From the NCBI RefSeq assembly GCF_009811795.1, contig NZ_BLJE01000001.1:1302001-1366000 (forward strand): 64,000 nucleotides of DNA, written 5' to 3'. Within the stretch, counting starts at the first letter, position 1. Each line of letters starts with the position of its first letter. The notes beneath the pieces are model-generated. The model did no database searches, was not told the origin of the DNA, and saw nothing but the letters and a program-made list of their open reading frames with translations. The position numbers and the translations under genes were made by a program. The DNA is from Litoreibacter roseus (GTDB lineage Bacteria; Pseudomonadota; Alphaproteobacteria; Rhodobacterales; Rhodobacteraceae). Below, one piece after another: positions 1 to 8,146 of the stretch.

Positions 1-1
1 C

Positions 2-385
2 ACCGCGGCGGATGACTTCGGCAACATCGTCAATCCGATGATCGTTGAGGGTCAGGTTCATGGTGGTCTGGCGCAAGGTATCGGCCAGGCAATGATCGAG
101 AACTGCGCCTATGATGATCAGGGTCAGCTTCTGTCGGGGTCCTATATGGACTACGCCATGCCCCGCGCGGATGATCTGCCGATGTTCACGGTCGATCATT
201 CCAGCGTCACACCCTGCACGCACAATCCGCTGGGGGTGAAAGGCTGCGGCGAGGCGGGGGCCATCGGATCGCCCCCGGCGCTGGTCAACGCTGTGATTGA
301 TGCCTTGCAACGGGGCGGCCATGATGTGACGCATATCGATATGCCGTTGTCGTCCGATCGCGTCTGGGCCGCAATGAACAGCTAA
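2..385 (+). CDS. coxL: CoxL-like molybdopterin-binding large subunit, 3' end only
   Basis: The reading frame is open from the first bases, so only the last 127 codons are present. The C-terminus has the molybdenum-hydroxylase pattern [13 protein letters not shown] and, near residue 83, [10 protein letters not shown], which contains the glutamate that acts as catalytic base next to the Mo cofactor in the xanthine-oxidase/CO-dehydrogenase family. An FAD (M) subunit follows 59 bases downstream. The order large-then-medium resembles the coxSLM arrangement of form II (BMS) enzymes rather than form I coxMSL, but the active-site loop that separates the forms lies outside the window. The substrate is therefore unproven: CO, a purine or another N-heterocycle/aldehyde are all possible. 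Confidence 0.85.
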   Translation, partial: TAADDFGNIVNPMIVEGQVHGGLAQGIGQAMIENCAYDDQGQLLSGSYMDYAMPRADDLPMFTVDHSSVTPCTHNPLGVKGCGEAGAIGSPPALVNAVIDALQRGGHDVTHIDMPLSSDRVWAAMNS

Positions 386-392
386 ATCCAAA

Positions 393-418
393 CGGGGCGA
401 CGTTTCGGCGTTGCCCCG
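393..418 (+). other. Intercistronic hairpin between the large and FAD subunits
   Basis: Arms CGGGGCGACG (393-402) and CGTTGCCCCG (409-418) pair over ten positions with one G-U, around loop TTTCGG. No T-run follows, so this is more likely an mRNA-stability or processing hairpin than a terminator. Confidence 0.45.
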
Positions 419-444
419 CCACGGATCTGAGAAGGAATGGAAGA

Positions 445-1230
445 ATGCATAATTTCGAGTTTGTGAAGCCCGGCACGGTGGCCGACGCGGTCGCTGCCCT
501 CAAGGGCGACGAGGCCCAGGCGCTTGGTGGCGGTCAGACACTGCTGCCTACAATGAAACAACGGCTTGCCGCCCCCGAAACCCTTGTCGCCCTTTCGGGC
601 GTCGATGAGATGAAGGGCATCTGTAAGGACGACGAAGGTCGGCTGTGCATCGGTGGGGGCACAACCCACGCGGCGGTGGCTGCGGACGGCAGCTACCCGG
701 CACTCAGTGCGATGGCCTCCCATATCGGGGATCCGGCCGTGCGCAACCGTGGCACGATTGGCGGATCGCTGGCAAACAATGACCCGGCAGCCTGTTACCC
801 GTCGGCCGTTCTGGCCTCTGGTGCGACCGTGACAACCAACACACGCGAGATCGCGGCGGATGACTATTTTCAAGGTATGTTCTCGACCGCGCTGGAGGAG
901 GGCGAGATCATCACAGAAGTGAAGTTCCCGATCCCCGAAAAAGCGAACTACCAGAAGTTCGTTCAACCAGCGTCCCGCTTCGCCTTGGTCGGTGTCTTCG
1001 TCGCGAAGTTCGCAGACGGCGTCCGGGTTGCGATCACGGGCGCGTCCGAAGAAGGCGTGTTCCGCTGGACCGAGGCTGAAGAGGCGCTGAGCGCCAACTT
1101 CTCCCCCGCAGCGCTCGACAGCCTGAGTGTCTCTGGCGAAGGCATGATCAGCGACCTCCACGGCACAGGCGCCTACCGCGCCCATCTGATAAAGGTCATG
1201 ACCGGCCGCGCAGTCTCTGCTGCGGCCTAA
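445..1230 (+). CDS. coxM: CoxM-like FAD-binding medium subunit of a molybdenum hydroxylase
   Basis: This 261-residue protein passes electrons from the [2Fe-2S] subunit to FAD and on to the quinone pool or another acceptor. It shows the two FAD-binding signatures of the family, GGGQTLLP at residues 28-35 and RNRGTIGGSLAN around 101-111, followed by the usual C-terminal domain (CO_deh_flav_C type). Length is close to the 260-290 residues normal for the family. It lies 59 bases after the large subunit on the same strand and a strong terminator follows, so it is the last gene of the operon. No coxDEF-type maturation genes follow, which leaves CO specificity unsupported. Confidence 0.88.
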   Translation: MHNFEFVKPGTVADAVAALKGDEAQALGGGQTLLPTMKQRLAAPETLVALSGVDEMKGICKDDEGRLCIGGGTTHAAVAADGSYPALSAMASHIGDPAVRNRGTIGGSLANNDPAACYPSAVLASGATVTTNTREIAADDYFQGMFSTALEEGEIITEVKFPIPEKANYQKFVQPASRFALVGVFVAKFADGVRVAITGASEEGVFRWTEAEEALSANFSPAALDSLSVSGEGMISDLHGTGAYRAHLIKVMTGRAVSAAA

Positions 1231-1251
1231 TGTCCCCACCTTTGAATTTTG

Positions 1252-1280
1252 AAAGCCCCTGCATCTGCGGGGGCTTTTTT
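1252..1280 (+). terminator. Rho-independent terminator after the coxLM-like operon
   Basis: AAGCCCC (1253-1259) pairs with GGGGCTT after a short loop, and the right arm runs into TTTTTT at 1275-1280, 22 bases after the FAD-subunit stop codon. Confidence 0.9.
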
Positions 1281-1388
1281 CTGGTCTGCTCGCTGCCGTT
1301 TTCAGCCTAAGACGGCTATGGAAATAGTTTCTGCATCCTTGAAATTGCCGGCATCACAAAGGCTTACTGTGCGTTGGCTGAGAGTTCG

Positions 1389-2165
1389 CTAGCTTATTCC
1401 AGTATCATCCACGCTGTATTCAGTTCTGAGGCGTGGCCCGGTTGGCGTTTTGGAAAGTAGATTTTTGGGAACCGCGTAAATAGGGGTCTTCCCCAAGGCC
1501 AGTTGGGCATGGGCGGCCGCTTCACATTGTTCCAACAAGGCTTTGCGATCTAGCCTTTCGAAGTTGAAAAAGAAGCCGGGCTCCCCCGGCTCCGGGTCAC
1601 GCATTGTATCTGAAGGGAAACCGTCTGCCATATCCCTGCGGGACACAATTTCAGCGGCCCGGTAGATGTGGTTGCTATGGCTTGGCCTGCTAGTCAGTCC
1701 ATATAGATCTGCGCCGCCGACCGCGTCAATGAAGGCCGCTGCGACCGCGTTGGGGCAATCGGGTTGTGAGACAATCCACTCGTGAACCCCGCCTGCGAAG
1801 TCGTGACGAACGACTTGATACCAAAGAGCATAGTCCCTGTGTTTCTCGAGAAAGGGAATAAGCTCATCCACAGGAATATGGGTTGAGCCTCCGTCCGCGG
1901 CGCTCTTGCGGTACCAGCGCACTTCTACCCCGTTTTCAAAGCCATTTTCTTGGATCTTCAGTCGCTCCGGGGTTGGATCTGGAGCAGTATTTTCAACAAT
2001 ACCTGCATTAAGCGCCATCTCATCAACTTTGCGTGGCGGATGTCGCTTGCGCCACCGATTCAACTTATCCCCGACTTCTCGTACAATCAGAAGCGCGATC
2101 GCGAGCCATATGATGGGGTGTATATCCAATATGCTGCGCCCTTCGCCTGTGAATGCATCGATCAA
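1389..2165 (-). CDS. Uncharacterised membrane-anchored protein, possibly DUF4274-like
   Basis: I do not recognise this 258-residue protein with confidence. Residues 16-28 form one hydrophobic segment (IIWLAIALLIV), followed by a basic stretch (RWRKRHPPRK), which suggests an N-terminal anchor with the rest in the cytoplasm. The central region (HDFAGGVHEWIV, then a CPNA...FIDAVGGAD stretch) resembles the DUF4274 pattern of short proteins of unknown role, but this is only an impression. The start read here is TTG at 2165 with no obvious ribosome-binding site, so the true start is uncertain. Codon use is somewhat richer in A/T than its neighbours. It sits alone, 120 bases downstream of apbE on the same strand. 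Confidence 0.6.
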   Translation of the reverse strand: MIDAFTGEGRSILDIHPIIWLAIALLIVREVGDKLNRWRKRHPPRKVDEMALNAGIVENTAPDPTPERLKIQENGFENGVEVRWYRKSAADGGSTHIPVDELIPFLEKHRDYALWYQVVRHDFAGGVHEWIVSQPDCPNAVAAAFIDAVGGADLYGLTSRPSHSNHIYRAAEIVSRRDMADGFPSDTMRDPEPGEPGFFFNFERLDRKALLEQCEAAAHAQLALGKTPIYAVPKNLLSKTPTGPRLRTEYSVDDTGIS

Positions 2166-2285
2166 TCGAAAGAGTTGGAGCCGTCGGTTTTATAGGAAAT
2201 CTTCATGAATCGTGAAAATCTGGTCGTTTTGTGACAGGTCAGAGGCACCTTGGCGAACGACGACCGAATGCACGCAATTCTTACC

Positions 2286-3173
2286 TCAGATCGTCGATAC
2301 ATCCCCATCAAAACCAACCAATGTTACCCGCGATATTCCTCTGACATTTCGCAACTCCGCGATGATATCGGCAGACGCAAGGGTTAGGGCCGTGGACAGG
2401 GCGTCGGCGGTTGTGGCTGTGTCGGCCTCTACGGTGACCGTGGACCAGTGAGGTGCCAAGCCCGTTGGACTCAAGATGTGATGCGCCGGTCCCAGATGCA
2501 GGGCTGTCGGGCTGGAGGTGGCGATAGCGTGGTCGGTTACGGTCCGTGTGCCGATATGACCCGCCGCCGGATCGCTGAAACCCAGCTGGAAGGGACCGCC
2601 GATCGCGCGATACTCACCGATATTTACCAGACAGCTTTCGAACCCCTGACCGCGCAGAATGGCTGTGGCCGCATCCGTGGCGTAGCCTTGCGCGATGCCA
2701 TTGAAGGTCAGGGCCTGTCCTGCATCCAAGTTCACCTGCGCTGCGGTGTGGCGGACCCGGTCCCAGCCGACCAAGATGCGCGCAGCATCTGCGTCCCCGC
2801 CCGTGGCCAAGGCGCGCCATAAGGGCTGGACCGTGGGGTCGAACAGGCCATTGGTCTGGCGATAGGCGATGTCTGTGGCGGCGAGGATGGCCCGCATATG
2901 TCTGGAAGGTGCGTCCAACAATCCTGTGGCGTTCAAACGTGTCAATTCCGAGGGTTGATAGAGCGACAAAGCGCCCTCGACCTCCCCCAGAAGCGTCTGA
3001 ATTTCAGCGAAGGCCCGCTCGACACGCTCGCTTGGGCCACTCAGCGTAATCTGGGCTTCGGCGCCAAACGCGCGCCCGGTCCAGGTGTGCGGTCGCGACG
3101 GCGTCCGGGCGGCCAGTGGCGTTGACGCAAAGGCGGCGGCAATCATCAGGGCGCGGCGACGGGTGACAGTCAT
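2286..3173 (-). CDS. apbE: FAD:protein FMN transferase (ApbE/NosX family)
   Basis: ApbE covalently attaches FMN to a Ser/Thr of exported proteins using FAD. The chosen ATG at 3173 overlaps the nosR stop codon (ATGA), and gives a protein of 295 residues that begins with a twin-arginine-type signal (TRRRALM followed by a hydrophobic stretch), as expected for NosX-like periplasmic ApbE. Family motifs are visible: TNGLFDPTVQPLW, NGIAQGYATD, LVNIGEYRA and a C-terminal ATTADALSTAL. Coupling to nosR, whose N-terminal domain is a flavin acceptor, makes NosR its likely substrate. The gene may be called nosX in denitrifiers, but no nitrous oxide reductase gene is nearby. Confidence 0.92.
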   Translation of the reverse strand: MTVTRRRALMIAAAFASTPLAARTPSRPHTWTGRAFGAEAQITLSGPSERVERAFAEIQTLLGEVEGALSLYQPSELTRLNATGLLDAPSRHMRAILAATDIAYRQTNGLFDPTVQPLWRALATGGDADAARILVGWDRVRHTAAQVNLDAGQALTFNGIAQGYATDAATAILRGQGFESCLVNIGEYRAIGGPFQLGFSDPAAGHIGTRTVTDHAIATSSPTALHLGPAHHILSPTGLAPHWSTVTVEADTATTADALSTALTLASADIIAELRNVRGISRVTLVGFDGDVSTI

Positions 3174-5272
3174 TCTGCAGCGATGCTCCGTTTTTCGCGG
3201 CGCGCGGCTAGGATCAGTGGCACGCATTGGTCGGGATCGTCATGAATGGTCACGCAGTCAAGGCACTGGAAACATTCGGAATAGTCGATCTGTCCGGATT
3301 TCTTGATCGCCCCGTAGGCGCATTTGACCTTGCACAGCTGGCACGGGCTTCCACAGGCGTCGCGCCGGTCGATCCAGTCCCGCCCGCGCACCAGCCCACC
3401 GACGGCCATCACGGCCCCCAAGGGACAGACATAGCGACAGAACCCTTTGAACAGCACCATTGACAGCAGCAGCAGCCCCGCAGCGTAGGCGACGTAATAC
3501 CATTCGCGAAGGAAGAACGTGGTGATCGCGGTCTTGAAAGGCTCCACCTCGACGGCCTTGTCTACCCTACCGGGGGCAATGAACACCGTGGCGATCAAGG
3601 CTACGAGGACGGCGTACTTGATCCATTTCAGGCGATCATCCCATGCCGCCGACGGCTCGATCTGAGGGATGCGCAGCACGCGTGCAATATGGTGGGCGAA
3701 CTCCTGCAACGCGCCGAAGGGGCAGAGCCACCCACAGAAGAGGCCACGGCCCCAGGCGACAAAGCCGATGATGGTCACGGCCCAGACCAGAAGCGAAAAT
3801 GGATCGTACAGCAGGAACGCGTAGCTGCCGCCCTCCCATGCGGTGCGGATCACGGCCAGCGGCGTCACGATGGACAATTGCCCCTGACCCCACCAACCCA
3901 CGAAAACGGTCATGAAGGCGAGGATCGACAGACGGATTGGCGTGAAATGCCGGTGGCCTGCAAGCCGGTTCAGGTTCCCGCCCAAAAGGAGAAGCAGCGC
4001 CACCAAGAAGAGCGACAGGACGATGAGATCGGGCGCACGTCCGCGTAAGGCCTCCAGCCAGGCCGGAACGGGGGTGTGCACCTCGGGGCGGGTGAAGAAC
4101 CGCTCGTCCGTCTTATGGGTCGCCGCAAGTGTGACCGAGCCGATCTCGGGCTGAAACACGCCATGTTCCCGAATGGCCTTCACGTTTAACGTCCAGTCCG
4201 CGGTCGGATCAAAGCCCAACCGCCGATCCGTGCGCAGGATCATGGCCGCGCCGAAATCGACCGCATCGTGCAGGGCGTCGGGCAGAGCCTCGTGCAGTTC
4301 CACAAAGATATCCGCATCACGCAGGGCCACGGGAAACCCGCCTTGCTCGGCGCTCAACCAGTCAGGCGAGGTGTTGCGCACGAACTCCTCCGAGACCAGA
4401 CCGTGCCGCCCGGCATCTATCACGAGGATCGGCTCATCGCTGGTTGAGATCGACATGAACTCTTGCAGCTCGTCATAGCTGTCCTCGGACAACACGGCCC
4501 GCGCGATGGAGGATGGGCCCAGGTCGATGATCCAGAGATCAAGATAGGGTGCATCCGGATCATCCTGCGCCTCGGGGTCGTCATCTTCCCACAAAGTGCC
4601 CTCAAACTCGGCGTCGACCGCGCCGTTCGTGAAGACTTTGTTCTTGGCCAGGCCCGTCTCCACGATCTCGTCCCATGTCAGATCTTCCACATACTCGCGG
4701 TTTGGAAACGCTGGCGGCCCGGTCGAGATTCCGTTCATCTTTTCGCGCGCGACCTGAAGGGCGGCGGCCAGCAAGCTTTCATGGGCGATCCGCACGGACG
4801 CCGTGGCCTTGGTCACGCCATCCAGATACACCAGCGCGGACCCATCTGAGCCCGAGCCATAGGGGGACCCCACCACAAGGCTGTCGCTGATCGAATGTCC
4901 GCGATACTGCTCGAAGAACTTATGAAAAGGCGCCTGACCCAGACCTGACACAAAGATCGGCTCGTTATGGGACAAAAGCTGCACGTCCAGAAACCGCCCG
5001 TCCAAGTCAAGGACCACCAGAATATTGATCGGCGCGCCCGAAAAACCGGGCAGGGGGGCCATGGGTTCGGTCTCGAAGACATAGCCCGCTTCGGCACCGC
5101 CAGAGTTCAGAAGTTGCCAGACACCCTTGTCATTTACAGGCTCCCCAAGGGACATCGGCGGAACGATCAGGGGGGCAAGGTCCTCACGCCCAAGCGGCTC
5201 GGCCGGGACGAGCGTGGCCCATACCGAACAACACAGCGCGACGAGTGCGCGAATGATCCAGTGTCCTCCCAT
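3170..5272 (-). CDS. nosR: NosR/NirI-family flavoprotein and polyferredoxin membrane protein
   Basis: This 700-residue membrane protein of the NosR family carries electrons across the membrane, classically to N2O reductase. It has a signal peptide (1-24), a periplasmic FMN-binding domain in which D151-x3-K155-A-T157 is the likely flavinylation site (Thr157), several membrane helices between about 413 and 608, and two CxxxCP motifs (C513/C517, C612/C616). C-terminal ferredoxin-like cysteines follow at C640, C644, C647, C651, C667, C670, C673 and C683. The usual glycine of the flavinylation motif (GAT) is lysine here. apbE is translationally coupled behind it, but nosZDFYL are absent. The ATG at 5272 has no upstream Shine-Dalgarno; a GGGAGGA lies just inside the frame, so a non-ATG start about 15 bases downstream is possible. 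Confidence 0.9.
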   Translation of the reverse strand: MGGHWIIRALVALCCSVWATLVPAEPLGREDLAPLIVPPMSLGEPVNDKGVWQLLNSGGAEAGYVFETEPMAPLPGFSGAPINILVVLDLDGRFLDVQLLSHNEPIFVSGLGQAPFHKFFEQYRGHSISDSLVVGSPYGSGSDGSALVYLDGVTKATASVRIAHESLLAAALQVAREKMNGISTGPPAFPNREYVEDLTWDEIVETGLAKNKVFTNGAVDAEFEGTLWEDDDPEAQDDPDAPYLDLWIIDLGPSSIARAVLSEDSYDELQEFMSISTSDEPILVIDAGRHGLVSEEFVRNTSPDWLSAEQGGFPVALRDADIFVELHEALPDALHDAVDFGAAMILRTDRRLGFDPTADWTLNVKAIREHGVFQPEIGSVTLAATHKTDERFFTRPEVHTPVPAWLEALRGRAPDLIVLSLFLVALLLLLGGNLNRLAGHRHFTPIRLSILAFMTVFVGWWGQGQLSIVTPLAVIRTAWEGGSYAFLLYDPFSLLVWAVTIIGFVAWGRGLFCGWLCPFGALQEFAHHIARVLRIPQIEPSAAWDDRLKWIKYAVLVALIATVFIAPGRVDKAVEVEPFKTAITTFFLREWYYVAYAAGLLLLSMVLFKGFCRYVCPLGAVMAVGGLVRGRDWIDRRDACGSPCQLCKVKCAYGAIKKSGQIDYSECFQCLDCVTIHDDPDQCVPLILAARREKRSIAAE

Positions 5273-5369
5273 TGGAGTGAGGTTAGGGATGGTACGAGAC
5301 CGACCCTATTGGACAAAGGTCGAAGGGATTTTGCCTCGCGCACCGCCTTGCAGGATGTATTGTCAGGCA

Positions 5370-6143
5370 ATGGGGAACACAGCGACAGACAGGCTTTCGG
5401 GACTCACCATCCTGATCTCTCTTGCAGGGCTGGTTTTGGTGTGGATTTGTGCCGCGTGGCTGACATCAGACCCAAGCGTTCTGCCCACCCCGTGGGCTGT
5501 CCTTCAGATCATGGTTCGTGAGGCGGCATCGGGCGATCTGTGGCTCCACATCTCCGCAACGCTCAGCCGGGTCATTTTGGCTTTCGCCATTGCGATGGGG
5601 CTGGGCCTTGCGTTGGGCGTTGCCCTCGGGCGATCACCCGCAGCGAACCGGTGGCTCGGCCCATGGGTGGTCGTGTTTCTGAACATCCCCGCACTGGTCG
5701 TGATCGTGCTCTGCTATCTCTGGATCGGACTGAATGAGGTCGCAGCCATCACCGCGGTGGCAGTCAACAAGACCGCCATGGTTGCCGTCACCATTCGGGA
5801 GGGCGTCTGGGCCATGGACCGCGCGATCAGCGACATGGCCCGCAGCTACAGGATGACGGCAGTGGCCCGGCTGCGCCATATCATCTTACCCCAGCTTTGG
5901 CCCTATATCGCATCCAGCACCCGCAACGGCCTCGCCATCATCTGGAAGATTGTTCTGGTCGTGGAATTTCTTGGTCGAGGCAACGGTGTTGGCTTCCAGA
6001 TCCACCTCTATTTCCAGCTGTTCGAGACCGGATATGTTCTGGCCTACGCCCTAAGCTTCGTGGCGATCATGCTGCTGATCGAATACATGCTGGTCCAGAC
6101 TTGGGAGGCGCGTGTGACCCGTTGGCGCCGCGTGGGTGGCTAA
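5370..6143 (+). CDS. ABC transporter permease of the SsuC/TauC/NrtB type
   Basis: This inner-membrane permease has about six helices and the cytoplasmic loop that contacts the ATPase (around SDMARSYRMTAVARLRHIILP, the EAA-type motif). From the ATG at 5370 it is 257 residues, the normal size for sulfonate/taurine/nitrate/thiamine-precursor permeases. An open frame extends upstream into nosR, and ATG 5355 and 5289 are alternative starts; 5289 has a GGAG-like site about 10 bases upstream. No ATPase or substrate-binding gene is adjacent, so it is either an orphan subunit or works with components encoded elsewhere. It diverges from nosR-apbE and may share a promoter region with them. Substrate is unknown. 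Confidence 0.85.
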   Translation: MGNTATDRLSGLTILISLAGLVLVWICAAWLTSDPSVLPTPWAVLQIMVREAASGDLWLHISATLSRVILAFAIAMGLGLALGVALGRSPAANRWLGPWVVVFLNIPALVVIVLCYLWIGLNEVAAITAVAVNKTAMVAVTIREGVWAMDRAISDMARSYRMTAVARLRHIILPQLWPYIASSTRNGLAIIWKIVLVVEFLGRGNGVGFQIHLYFQLFETGYVLAYALSFVAIMLLIEYMLVQTWEARVTRWRRVGG

Positions 6144-7306
6144 TCGGCATCCCAGCCGGGCGTGAAGTCTATCTTCGTGGACCCTGCAAACCTGGCGGTG
6201 TTCTCAAGCGCGGTCACGACTTTTGCGCGTCGGGTTCGCGTCAGCGGGCGCTTGGCCTCCGCCCAGTATTTACGGACTACCATCGTACCAGATTTGCGGT
6301 CACATTTCATATCGATCCGTCCGATCAGGTTGTCCCCTTCAAGCAGAGGAAAGACATAGTAGCCATAGCGGCGCTTGGCTTCGGGGACGAACACCTCAAT
6401 GCGGTAGTGAAAGCCAAACAGCCGCTCCGCCCGTTTGCGATCGCGCAGTGCGGGATCAAAGGGCGACAACACCCGCACCCGGTCTGAGGGCGGCGCGGCG
6501 GGCGTCAAACCCGGTGTCGCGTAGGACATCCGTGTGCTGCCGTCCGCGGTCTCAACGGCGATTTCTGCGATCTGGCCGCTGCGCTTGGCCGCGTCGCACC
6601 AAGCCTTTGCCTCTGCGGGCGTGACAAGATCCCAGAACGCCGCGATCTCGCCCGATGTGGCAAAGCCCAACCGGTCCAAGGCGGCGGCGCAGGCCCACTC
6701 GATCGTTTCCTCTTCGTGGGGTCGGGCGTTGAGATACTCCGGCGGGATCACGTTTTCGGTCAGATCATAAATCTTTCGAAATCCTTCGCGCCGCGTGACC
6801 GTCAGTTCTCCTGCGCGCCAGAGATATTCCAGCGCCGTCTTGGACGGATGCCAATCCCACCAACCACCCGAACCTTTGACCTCATCCTGACCGACATCGC
6901 TGGAACCGCAGGGACCTGTCTTGGCAATTTGCTCCAGTACCGTATCAAAGAGCGCTTCGAACCCCGCGCGGCGATCCTTGGCCCATCGGGACCTCAGGCT
7001 TTCGGCATCCCGCGCAAACTTTAGCCGCCAATAGGGGAAATGCGCCATCGGCAGAATGCTGGCATCGTGGGTCCAATGCTCAAACAACATCCTGTCCCGC
7101 TCTGCCAACCGCGCCAGATGCGACGCGCGATACGTCTGCTGACGGGCATGCAGGATCATATGGTGGGCACGGGCAACGGTGTTGATGCTGTCGACCTGCA
7201 CAAAGCCGATCTGGTCGATCACGCCCTTCAGGTCATCCGGTCGGGTCCGTCCCAACCCGTGGCGATCCAGAAAGATATGTCGAGCTTGTCTGTTGCTGAG
7301 ATCCAT
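6140..7306 (-). CDS. AlkX/YcaQ-family winged-helix DNA glycosylase (HTH_42)
   Basis: Proteins of this family remove alkylated bases and unhook interstrand crosslinks. The ATG at 7306 gives 388 residues; an in-frame ATG at 7342 would add 12 residues of unlikely sequence. The signature Q-x-D motif is at residues 37-39 (FVQVDSIN), the variant described for AlkX-type enzymes, as opposed to Q-x-Q in the E. coli AlkZ-type enzyme. Winged-helix regions follow, with the conserved HWTHDASILP segment. Its 3' end overlaps the permease stop by four bases, tail to tail, so the two are unlikely to share a transcript. A near-perfect but wrongly spaced LexA-like box lies upstream (see rejected items). Confidence 0.87.
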   Translation of the reverse strand: MDLSNRQARHIFLDRHGLGRTRPDDLKGVIDQIGFVQVDSINTVARAHHMILHARQQTYRASHLARLAERDRMLFEHWTHDASILPMAHFPYWRLKFARDAESLRSRWAKDRRAGFEALFDTVLEQIAKTGPCGSSDVGQDEVKGSGGWWDWHPSKTALEYLWRAGELTVTRREGFRKIYDLTENVIPPEYLNARPHEEETIEWACAAALDRLGFATSGEIAAFWDLVTPAEAKAWCDAAKRSGQIAEIAVETADGSTRMSYATPGLTPAAPPSDRVRVLSPFDPALRDRKRAERLFGFHYRIEVFVPEAKRRYGYYVFPLLEGDNLIGRIDMKCDRKSGTMVVRKYWAEAKRPLTRTRRAKVVTALENTARFAGSTKIDFTPGWDAD

Positions 7307-7384
7307 GGCCAAATTCTGCACCACGCTGCACTGGTGCGCCACCCGGAACGTGCTAGAACCTGACCCGAAAGCGGGAGGTGCGGT

Positions 7385-8146
7385 ATGGATCTGAATGACA
7401 CAGTGGCTTTGGTGACCGGTGCGGCCTCGGGGCTGGGGGCGGCAAGTGCCGAAGCGATCATCGCAGGCGGCGGAAAGGTGGCACTTCTGGATCTCGATGG
7501 GGACCGTGGGCGTGAAACAGTGGCAAATCTGGGCGACGCTGCCATTTTTGTCGAAACCAACGTCACCGATGAGGCCTCTGTCACCGCGGCGCGGGATGCA
7601 GCGCTGTCAAAGTTCGGCAAGATCACAGCCGTGGTGAATTGCGCTGGCATTGCGCTGGCCTCCAAGACCGTCGGCAAGGACGGTGCGCACGATCTGGGCA
7701 TGTTCCAGCGCACCATCGACATCAATCTGGTGGGCAGCTTCAACGTGGCCCGTTTGGCGGCAGAGGCGATTGCCTCGAACACACCCAACGATGAGGGCGA
7801 GCGGGGCGTGATCATCCACACCGCCTCCATCGCTGCGTTCGAAGGTCAGCGGGGGCAGCCTGCCTATGCGGCGTCAAAAGGCGGCGTCGCGGCCCTGACG
7901 CTGCCCATGGCCCGTGACATGGGGGATCTGGGCATCCGGGTCATGGCCATTGCACCGGGGCTCTTCATGACACCGATGCTCGCGGGTTTGCCGGACGCCG
8001 CGCAAGAGGCGTTGGCCTCCCAACCGCTGTTCCCAAAACGTCTTGGCCGGCCGGAGGAGTTTGGCAAGATGGTCCGCTTCATCATCGAAAGCCCATACCT
8101 CAACGGAACATCGATCCGCATCGACGGCGGCATCCGCCTGCCATGA
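7385..8146 (+). CDS. Short-chain dehydrogenase, 3-hydroxyacyl-CoA dehydrogenase type II-like
   Basis: This is a 253-residue NAD(P)-dependent classical SDR. It has TGAASGLG (11-18) for the cofactor, NCAG (85-88), and the catalytic Ser148, Tyr161 and Lys165 (YAASK). An acidic residue after beta-2 (LLDLDGD) suggests NAD rather than NADP. The overall pattern, including the long loop before the serine and PLFPKRLGRPEEF near the C-terminus, matches the HSD17B10/3-hydroxy-2-methylbutyryl-CoA dehydrogenase group used in branched-chain fatty acid and isoleucine degradation. It overlaps the next gene by ATGA, so it is co-translated with the FAD monooxygenase, which suggests a shared aromatic or acyl catabolic task. 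Exact substrate is not determinable. Confidence 0.88.
   Translation: MDLNDTVALVTGAASGLGAASAEAIIAGGGKVALLDLDGDRGRETVANLGDAAIFVETNVTDEASVTAARDAALSKFGKITAVVNCAGIALASKTVGKDGAHDLGMFQRTIDINLVGSFNVARLAAEAIASNTPNDEGERGVIIHTASIAAFEGQRGQPAYAASKGGVAALTLPMARDMGDLGIRVMAIAPGLFMTPMLAGLPDAAQEALASQPLFPKRLGRPEEFGKMVRFIIESPYLNGTSIRIDGGIRLP

Noticed and set aside
382-1239. 285-codon minus-strand frame across the FAD-subunit gene
   Set aside because: Shadow of coxM; no motif and no start signal, while the plus-strand frame has clear FAD-binding signatures.
7346-7359. GAAC-GTGCTA-GAAC upstream of the AlkX-type glycosylase, resembling a LexA box
   Set aside because: The spacer is six bases, not the seven required by the alphaproteobacterial box.
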